From: Defluviitaleaceae bacterium
GTDB lineage: Bacteria > Bacillota > Clostridia > Lachnospirales > WQUN01
Direction of reading: 5' to 3'
Length of the DNA stretch: 64,000 nt
Assembly: GCA_009781725.1 (NCBI GenBank)
Contig: WQVF01000011.1
Span: 1 to 64,000 of the forward strand
Below the pieces are notes generated by a model. The model did not search any database. It was not told the DNA's origin and saw nothing but the letters and a program-made list of their open reading frames with translations. Below, in pieces: positions 58,258-64,000 of the stretch (position 1 is the first letter of the stretch; every line of letters starts with the position of its first letter). The position numbers were made by a program, and so were the translations under genes.

Positions 58258-59287
58258 CCTGGGCAACCCACCATTGATACTCTGCTGAAATCAACGTCGC
58301 AAATTCCTCAGGGTTACTCATAAAGCCTACTTCAATTAAAACCGTAGGGATTTCAGAATATCTAAGAATTACAAAATCAGCGGTTCTAGAACCTCTATCA
58401 TTGCGTCCGGTGTGGTCAAGTATCTGCCTTTGGATAATCCTTGCCAAATTCTGGCTTGTTAGTGAGCGGGAGGTGTCAAATTCATTTGTTCGGTAGAACG
58501 TCTCTACGCCGTTTATATATGGAGTATGCCATGCATTATGGTGAATGGTCACCATTATATCTCCGCGTTCATTAGCAAACTGGACACGGTCATTTAATTC
58601 TACAATGTAGTCTCCAGTACGCGTAGTATAAACCGTCATATAGCCACATTCTTCTATTAGCTGAATCAATTTCTCCGCTATTGCAAGATTTAAATCCGCT
58701 GCTCGTACATCATCATAAACCGCGCCAGGACGACCACCATGCCCAGGGTCTACAATTACAACACGGGAGTCGCTTCCCCTCGGCGGAGGTGTTGGCGTTG
58801 AATCAATAACTGGCGGAGGGGTAGGCTCCGGATCTATAGGTTCCACGGACACTGAATCAATAAATACGGTGCGGTTTTTAAAATCAACCTCAAAGCCCAA
58901 ATTTTCAGCCACGGCTCTAAGAGGAATCATTGTATTCCCATTTATAATCTGCGCTGGAATTGGCATATCAGAAGGGTGTCCGTTCACAATAATTACCCTG
59001 CTTCCAATAACAAGTAATATATGTGTTTCACCATAACTAATAGAAACAGTGCGCGTCTCCCCCTGCCACTCTACCTCCGCACCAAGCCCGTCTTGAAAAA
59101 CAGCCCGAGCCGGTACTAGTGTCCTGTTTTGTTGGATTACAGGAGGCATGGGCATACCGGTAATGGTTTGTCCATTGATTACAAGCCCGATAGGAGCAGC
59201 CGCAGTAGTGCTTAGGGGATTTATGATAATGATTGCTATGCACATGATTGAAATAAGTACCGCACATATTTGTTTCTTCAAGTTCAA
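58211..59287 (-). CDS. N-acetylmuramoyl-L-alanine amidase with copper-amine-oxidase-like N-terminal domain
   Basis: A 358-residue secreted cell-wall hydrolase. Signal peptide (LNLKKQICAVLISIMCIAIIIINPLSTTAAA), then the stalk domain typical of clostridial wall proteins (INGQTITGMPMPPVIQQNRTLVPARAVFQDGLGAEVEWQGETRTVSISYG..IPLRAVAENLGFEVDF, residues about 35-145), a proline/threonine linker, and an Amidase_3 domain: VVIVDPGHGG (first zinc His), a Glu in the ADLNLAIAEKL segment, DIMVTIHHNAW (His), and the catalytic Glu in TVLIEVGFMSN. Start taken as TTG 59287 after GGAGTGAT; earlier in-frame starts lie in a family M repeat remnant. Confidence 0.92.
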   Translation of the reverse strand: MNLKKQICAVLISIMCIAIIIINPLSTTAAAPIGLVINGQTITGMPMPPVIQQNRTLVPARAVFQDGLGAEVEWQGETRTVSISYGETHILLVIGSRVIIVNGHPSDMPIPAQIINGNTMIPLRAVAENLGFEVDFKNRTVFIDSVSVEPIDPEPTPPPVIDSTPTPPPRGSDSRVVIVDPGHGGRPGAVYDDVRAADLNLAIAEKLIQLIEECGYMTVYTTRTGDYIVELNDRVQFANERGDIMVTIHHNAWHTPYINGVETFYRTNEFDTSRSLTSQNLARIIQRQILDHTGRNDRGSRTADFVILRYSEIPTVLIEVGFMSNPEEFATLISAEYQWWVAQAIFEGLLEAFLLYSQ

Positions 59288-59443
59288 ATATATCACTCCA
59301 AATTTAATTTTTTTGCTTAGACATTTATTCATAAAATGCATAACGAGACAACCTTCCAATAAACGACAGCAACCCATTTAAAATAACACAAATCCAGCGG
59401 GCTTACAATCACTTGTTTGCCCTGGTCTAACGATGAAATCAAG

Positions 59444-59472
59444 TTGCAAATCCGTGTAGGGATTTGTATAAT
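59444..59472 (+). promoter_or_regulatory. Promoter of pckG
   Basis: TTGCAA (59444-59449), 17 bases, TATAAT (59467-59472), about 40 bases before the GTG start. No catabolite-responsive element was recognised near it. Confidence 0.75.
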
Positions 59473-59511
59473 CCTTGCGGATGTCAATGACGAAATTTTG
59501 GAGGCATTGTA

Positions 59512-61272
59512 GTGGAGGAAAATTTTAAACTAAAGAACTGGGTTTCTTGGGCGGTAGAATTGTGCAAACCTGACAATGTAGTTTGGATTGATGGTGAAGG
59601 CCTGGACGCACTTCGCGAAGAGGCTATCGAAAAGGGTGAGCTGATTAGGCTCAATCAAGAAATCTTGCCCGGCTGCTACCTGCATCGTTCCGCAATAAAC
59701 GACGTCGCACGCTCGGAAGATAAAACATTCATTTGCACTACAGCAAAAGAAGATGCGGGGCCAAACAATAACTGGCAGGCACCGGAAGAAATGTACGCCC
59801 GCTTGACCGCATTATTTGACGGCTCCATGAAGGGCCGCACTATGTATGTAATACCTTTTTGTATGGGGCCTGTAGGCTCACCATTCTCAAAGCTTGGGGT
59901 CGAAATAACAGACTCCATCTATGTTGTACTCAATATGAATATCATGACCCGTATCTCAAAAGATGTAACAAAACTGGTGAAAAACACTGGCGATTTTGTA
60001 AAATGCCTTCACTCTACGGCAACTTTAAGCCTAGATGATAGGTTTATTGCTCATTTCCCAGAGGATAATGCCATATGGTCAATTAATTCCGGCTATGGGG
60101 GAAACGCTCTGTTGGGGAAAAAATGCTTTGCCCTGCGCATAGCTTCGTATCAGGCCAAAAATGAAGGCTGGCTTGCGGAGCATATGCTTATAATCGGTAT
60201 AGAAAATCCCCAGGGAGAGGTTCACTATGTGTGCGCAGCCTTCCCCTCTGCATGTGGAAAAACAAATTTGGCAATGCTTATTCCACCAGAAGTCTATCAA
60301 GAAAAGGGCTATAAAGTGTGGTGTGTAGGCGACGACATAGCTTGGCTTAGAATAGGTGAAGACGGGCGTCTCTGGGCAATTAATCCTGAAAACGGATATT
60401 TCGGCGTCGTCCCTGGTACAAACAGCGTTACAAATCCAAACGCTCTCGCAACAATCAGTAATGATACGATTTTTACCAACGTCGTCCATAACCAAGACGA
60501 TAACACTGTCTGGTGGGAAGGTCTCAGTAAAACCCCTCCGACACAGGGCATCAATTGGAAAGGCGAACAATGGAACGGCACAACATCCCAAGAAAAAGGT
60601 GCTCATCCCAATAGCCGTTTCACAACCCCGGCAAAAAACCTGCCTATTTTGAGCCCAGAGGTAGAAAACCCCAATGGTGTGCCTATTTCCGCATTGGTTT
60701 TCGGCGGGCGGCGCGCAAAAACGGCTCCTTTGGTATATCAGGCCCGGGACTTTAATCATGGTGTATTTATCGCATCAACCATGGCGTCAGAGACAACTGC
60801 CGCCCAAACAGGTGCAGTTGGAGTAACCCGCATTGATTCCATGGCGATGAAACCCTTCTGTGGATACAACATGGGGGACTATTTTGCCCATTGGTTGGAT
60901 ATGGGTGAGAAGCTGGGGGATAATGCCCCAAAGATTTTCAATGTTAATTGGTTCCGTACCGGAGACAATGGCAAATTCCTTTGGCCGGGTTATGGCGAAA
61001 ACCTTCGTATTCTTGAATGGGTACTTGCCCGCTGCGAAGGAGAGGCCTTGGCAATAGATACACCAATTGGTTTAATGCCCAATCCTGACGATATAAGCAC
61101 AGAGGGACTTGACCTTCCCAAAGAAAAGCTGGAGGAACTGCTTCACGTAGACAAAAATCTTTGGGTAGATGAAACCGCCGCAATGCGGGAATACTACAAA
61201 TCATATGGTGACCGCCTGCCCAAAGTACTTTGGGACGAGCTTAGTGGCTTGGAAAATCGACTACACCTGTAG
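59512..61272 (+). CDS. pckG: Phosphoenolpyruvate carboxykinase (GTP)
   Basis: A 586-residue GTP-type PEPCK, which interconverts oxaloacetate and PEP with CO2 and GTP/GDP. Signatures: FCMGPVGSPFSKLGVEITDS, FPSACGKTNLAML (kinase loop, about residues 243-255), VWCVGDDIAWLR (metal ligand), PENGYFGVVPGTN, FGGRRAKTAPLV and the mobile lid TMASETTAAQTG. Anaerobes often run it toward oxaloacetate for succinate formation or amino acids. GTG start at 59512, after TTGGAGGC. Alone before the aminotransferase pair. Confidence 0.96.
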   Translation: MEENFKLKNWVSWAVELCKPDNVVWIDGEGLDALREEAIEKGELIRLNQEILPGCYLHRSAINDVARSEDKTFICTTAKEDAGPNNNWQAPEEMYARLTALFDGSMKGRTMYVIPFCMGPVGSPFSKLGVEITDSIYVVLNMNIMTRISKDVTKLVKNTGDFVKCLHSTATLSLDDRFIAHFPEDNAIWSINSGYGGNALLGKKCFALRIASYQAKNEGWLAEHMLIIGIENPQGEVHYVCAAFPSACGKTNLAMLIPPEVYQEKGYKVWCVGDDIAWLRIGEDGRLWAINPENGYFGVVPGTNSVTNPNALATISNDTIFTNVVHNQDDNTVWWEGLSKTPPTQGINWKGEQWNGTTSQEKGAHPNSRFTTPAKNLPILSPEVENPNGVPISALVFGGRRAKTAPLVYQARDFNHGVFIASTMASETTAAQTGAVGVTRIDSMAMKPFCGYNMGDYFAHWLDMGEKLGDNAPKIFNVNWFRTGDNGKFLWPGYGENLRILEWVLARCEGEALAIDTPIGLMPNPDDISTEGLDLPKEKLEELLHVDKNLWVDETAAMREYYKSYGDRLPKVLWDELSGLENRLHL

Positions 61273-61366
61273 CCGTTTTGTCATTAATGGCAAAACTAGA
61301 AAAGTAACACATTTGATGATTTGGTACAAAGCATCAACAACTGTAGACTGAGCAGGAGGGTTCCAT

Positions 61367-62437
61367 ATGAAGATAAAAATTGAACTAACCCAAAACCTTA
61401 AACCAAAAACCGCCCTTGAGAAAAACGAATTACCCTTTGGGCAAGTGTTTACTGATTACATGTTTATGATGGACTATTCACGAGACGAAGGCTGGCATAA
61501 TGCAAAAATCACCCCCTATGCACCCATAAGCCTAGACCCAGCAACAAGCTGCCTACACTATGGGCAAATGTTTTTCGAGGGTATGAAGGCATACAAGCAA
61601 GTAGACGGCAAGATTGCTATGTTCCGCCCGATGGAAAATATGCATCGGATGAATTTAAGTGCAGGGCGCATGAGTATGCCCGAAATCAACTCTGATGAAG
61701 TACTTGACGCATTGGCACAGCTTGTGGAGCTGGAAAAGGATTGGATTCCCACCACCCCGGAGTCATCATTGTATATACGCCCTTTTATGTTTGGGACAGA
61801 CCCTTTTTTAGGCGTTCGCACATCAAACACATATAAACTTGTAATCATCCTAAGCCCTGTGGGGCCGTATTACGGAAAAGACGGCCTTGCACCAGTACGT
61901 ATTTTTGTGGAGCCTGAATATGTACGGGCAGTAAAAGGAGGAACCGGCTTTGCCAAATGCGCCGGAAACTATGCCGGTACCATGCTTTCTCAGCTCAACG
62001 CACAAGGCTTAGGCTTTAATCAGGTGCTTTGGCTGGACGGCATCCACCGAAAATATATCGAAGAAGTGGGAGCCATGAATGTCTTTTTCCTAATAGATGG
62101 CAATCTAGTTACACCAGAGCTAACAGGAAGCATTCTCCCAGGCATAACCCGTAAATCTGTTATTGAAATATGTAAGGACTGGGGCATGAGAGTTGAGGAA
62201 CGCCCCATTTCTATTGACGAGCTTGCCAATGCCTATGATGGCGGGAAGCTTGTAGAAGCTTTTGGGTCAGGAACGGCAGCGGTAGTCTCCCCAATCGGCG
62301 AGCTTACATGGAATGACAAGGTCATAAAGCTTGCCAATGACAAACCTGGTGAGCTTACCCAGAAAATTTATGATGAAATCACAGGGATACAATACGGTTT
62401 GCGCCCAGATACTCGAGGATGGATAAAAAACATATAG
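61367..62437 (+). CDS. ilvE: Branched-chain amino acid aminotransferase
   Basis: A 356-residue class IV (BCAT type II) PLP enzyme that transfers amino groups for leucine, isoleucine and valine. The PLP lysine is K197 in GFAKCAGNYAGTM; also FGQVFTDYMFMMDYSRDEGWHNAKI, SCLHYGQMFFEGMKAY, YIRPFMFGTDPFLGV and YIEEVGAMNVFF. Start at ATG 61367 after CAGGAGGG. Followed by another aminotransferase 10 bases after its stop. Confidence 0.96.
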   Translation: MKIKIELTQNLKPKTALEKNELPFGQVFTDYMFMMDYSRDEGWHNAKITPYAPISLDPATSCLHYGQMFFEGMKAYKQVDGKIAMFRPMENMHRMNLSAGRMSMPEINSDEVLDALAQLVELEKDWIPTTPESSLYIRPFMFGTDPFLGVRTSNTYKLVIILSPVGPYYGKDGLAPVRIFVEPEYVRAVKGGTGFAKCAGNYAGTMLSQLNAQGLGFNQVLWLDGIHRKYIEEVGAMNVFFLIDGNLVTPELTGSILPGITRKSVIEICKDWGMRVEERPISIDELANAYDGGKLVEAFGSGTAAVVSPIGELTWNDKVIKLANDKPGELTQKIYDEITGIQYGLRPDTRGWIKNI

Positions 62438-62447
62438 GAGGGCTGTC

Positions 62448-63647
62448 ATGAAGCCTCTATCAATAAAAGCATTACAGGTAAGGGAATCATCGACCTTGGC
62501 TATTACTGCAAAAGCAAAAGCACTAAAAGCCGCCGGTGAAGATTTAATAGCCTTTACCGCAGGTGAACCGGATTTTGATACCCCGGAGCATATCAAGGAA
62601 GCCGCTTACCAGGCAGCACAACAAGGTTTTACTAAATACACGGCAACTCCGGGAATACATGAAGTCAGAAATGCTATATCTGCAAAACTAAAAAAAGACA
62701 ATAGGCTTGATTATACGCCCAGCCAGATAATAGTATCCAACGGGGCAAAACATGCCCTTCACAACGCATTTACTGCGATAATAAACGATGGTGACGAAAT
62801 AATTTTCCCGGCCCCTTATTGGATTACTTATCCGGAGCTTGCCGCTTTGGCCGGAGGCGTATCCCATATAATAATGACGGACAAATCCACTGGTTATAAG
62901 CCCACAGCCAAGCAGATTAAGTCCGCAATAACCAACAAGACAAAGGCAATTTTGCTAAACAGCCCGAATAACCCATCGGGAGCGGTATTTAGCGAAGACG
63001 AGCTTAAAGCGGTAGCCGATATCGCCGTGGAAAATGATTTATACGTAATCTCTGACGAAATTTACGAAAAGCTTATATACAATAAATCAACCCCACATGT
63101 GAGCATAGCTTCCTTCGGAAAAGAAATATATGACCGCACCATTGTTGTAAACGGCTATTCCAAGAGTTATTCCATGACAGGCTGGCGAGTAGGTTATACC
63201 GCAAGCAGCAAACCAATTGCTGATGTTATCGGTAATATACAAAGCCATCAGACTTCAAATATAAATACCCTAACCCAAAAGGCAGCATTGGTCGCCGAGA
63301 CCGGTGACCAACAATGCATTGCGGACATGGGCGTTGCATTTGGAAAGCGGATGGAGCTAATGTATAGTCTGGTGTCAGATATCTCCGGGTTTGAAGCGAA
63401 TAAGCCTGACGGCGCGTTCTATGTTTTTATTGATATTTCCTCACTTTGTGGAAAATCTGTAAGGGGTAAGACTATAAACAATGCATCAGATTTTGCCGAG
63501 TTTATTTTAGATGAACAAAAGGTGGCACTTGTTCCCTGTAGTGATTTCGGGTACGAGAAGCATATCAGGTTGTCGTATGCATGTTCCGAGGATGAAATTA
63601 TTGAGGGCATGAGACGAATAAAGACATTTGTTAGTATAGCGAATTAA
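62448..63647 (+). CDS. Class I aminotransferase, aspartate aminotransferase type
   Basis: A 399-residue fold-type I PLP enzyme of the Ib aspartate aminotransferase group: FTAGEPDFDTPEHIKEAA, YTATPGIHEVRNAI, LLNSPNNPSGAVF, VISDEIYEKLIY and the PLP lysine K239 in VNGYSKSYSMTGWRVGY. It probably exchanges aspartate and oxaloacetate, matching the oxaloacetate made by pckG upstream. Start at ATG 62448 after GGAGGG. Its last residues and TAA stop (VSIAN-stop) come from the TATAGCGAATTAA end of a palindromic element. Confidence 0.93.
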   Translation: MKPLSIKALQVRESSTLAITAKAKALKAAGEDLIAFTAGEPDFDTPEHIKEAAYQAAQQGFTKYTATPGIHEVRNAISAKLKKDNRLDYTPSQIIVSNGAKHALHNAFTAIINDGDEIIFPAPYWITYPELAALAGGVSHIIMTDKSTGYKPTAKQIKSAITNKTKAILLNSPNNPSGAVFSEDELKAVADIAVENDLYVISDEIYEKLIYNKSTPHVSIASFGKEIYDRTIVVNGYSKSYSMTGWRVGYTASSKPIADVIGNIQSHQTSNINTLTQKAALVAETGDQQCIADMGVAFGKRMELMYSLVSDISGFEANKPDGAFYVFIDISSLCGKSVRGKTINNASDFAEFILDEQKVALVPCSDFGYEKHIRLSYACSEDEIIEGMRRIKTFVSIAN

Positions 63648-63738
63648 ATGAGAAACAGTCCAGGCCAAGCCGAAAATCGCGAACGCTTCTACGCGTTTTC
63701 GGCGACAGACTGGACTGATTTCGAATTAATTCGCTATA
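63635..63738. mobile_element. TATAG-type palindromic element, copy D
   Basis: TATAGCGAATTAAATGAG and GATTTCGAATTAATTCGCTATA at the ends, CAGTCCAG / CTGGACTG inside, then a GCCGAAAA..TTTTCGGC stem closed by GCGAACGCTTCTACGC. It overlaps the end of the aminotransferase gene. The usual GGCGATTTTGCC core is replaced by TTTTCGGCGACAGAC. Confidence 0.78.
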
Positions 63739-63785
63739 AAATCGCTTGATATAGCGATTTCAATTAAGAGTGACGTATAAATAGA

Positions 63786-63828
63786 AAACAGGCCGTTTGG
63801 TTATAGTAACCAAATAGTCTGTTTTTTT
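63786..63828 (+). terminator. Terminator before the ABC gene
   Basis: AACAGGCCGTTTGGTTA pairs with TAACCAAATAGTCTGTT around a TAG loop with small mismatches and is followed by seven Ts. It ends the ilvE/aminotransferase transcript. Confidence 0.88.
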
Positions 63829-63900
63829 GTCCATGCAGACCTAAAATTAAATGTTACGTTTATATAAAAGCGCGCAGTTCTTAACAAAGGAGATAAATCA

Positions 63901-64000
63901 TGGCACTAATTACGACAAAGAAATTAAGCAAAGCATTTTCAATAGGTGGCAGGGACCAACATGTCCTTAAAAATCTTGACTTAGAAATTAACGAAGGGGA
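63901..64000 (+). CDS. ABC transporter ATP-binding protein (3' end cut by window)
   Basis: Only the first 33 codons are visible: MALITTKKLSKAFSIGGRDQ then HVLKNLDLEINEGE. This is the standard opening of an ATP-binding subunit, before the Walker A motif, most like the LolD/MacB or FtsE-like group (KKLSKAF..GG..VLKNLDLEI). Start at ATG 63901 after AAAGGAG. The substrate cannot be inferred. Confidence 0.75.

Overview
The window reads as a chromosome segment of a spore-forming, Gram-positive (monoderm) bacterium of the Clostridia, possibly Lachnospirales-like. Reasons: sporulation genes (ylbJ, yqfC, yqfD, two CotF-type coat genes, a BofC-like gene), the SepF/YlmG/YggS division cluster, the order yqfC-yqfD-phoH-yqfF-ybeY-dgkA...era-yqzL-recO, a sortase-type LPxTG adhesin and an S-layer (SLH) protein. 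No rRNA, tRNA, CRISPR array or complete insertion sequence was seen. The genus cannot be fixed from sequence alone.

Layout. 1-0.9 kb (-): a WXG100-like small protein and a cut-off partner. 1-2.1 kb (-): thiamine ECF component ThiT behind a TPP riboswitch. 2.2-5.5 kb (-): ylmG, sepF, yggS and a HlyD-like protein. 5.6-11.2 kb (+): ylbJ, a BlaI/BlaR1-type pair whose receptor carries internalin-like leucine-rich repeats, a VOC protein, and an LRR gene broken by a small palindromic element. 11.4-17.3 kb (-): rpoD-dnaG, an odd P-loop kinase with a leader peptide, dapB-dapA. 17.5-21.1 kb (+): cca, nadD-yqeK fusion, rsfS, BofC-like gene. 21.1-36.9 kb (-): clostripain-type protease, coat proteins, a 2,039-residue beta-helix adhesin, an SLH protein sharing a domain with it, an RND permease, PspC. 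37-46.3 kb (+): HD protein, engB, then a parE/parC pair with toxin-antitoxin genes between them; HepT is in frame with ParC and without a stop. Uma2 and serS follow. 46.8-56.9 kb (+): sporulation, ribosome and membrane housekeeping genes. 57-59.3 kb: a decayed adhesin fragment and a cell-wall amidase. 59.5-64 kb (+): pckG, ilvE, an aminotransferase, start of an ABC ATPase.

The intergenic DNA is unusually rich in small palindromic repeats of at least five families. One family, about 105-170 bp with TATAG..CTATA ends and a GGCGATTTTGCC-like core, is inserted inside a gene at 10.27 kb; taking out exactly 114 bp restores the reading frame. Other copies or relatives supply or overlap the stop codons of the kinase, tmk and the aspartate aminotransferase gene, and a TATAG-starting hairpin supplies the era stop. 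A different 166-bp repeat has 17-bp terminal inverted repeats.

The most promising leads are the HepT-ParC in-frame arrangement with its neighbouring toxin-antitoxin cluster, the palindromic element family at gene ends, the BlaR1-LRR receptor, and a shared leader before rsfS and phoH. All coordinates, motif matches and spacings were read by eye; no database search was run.
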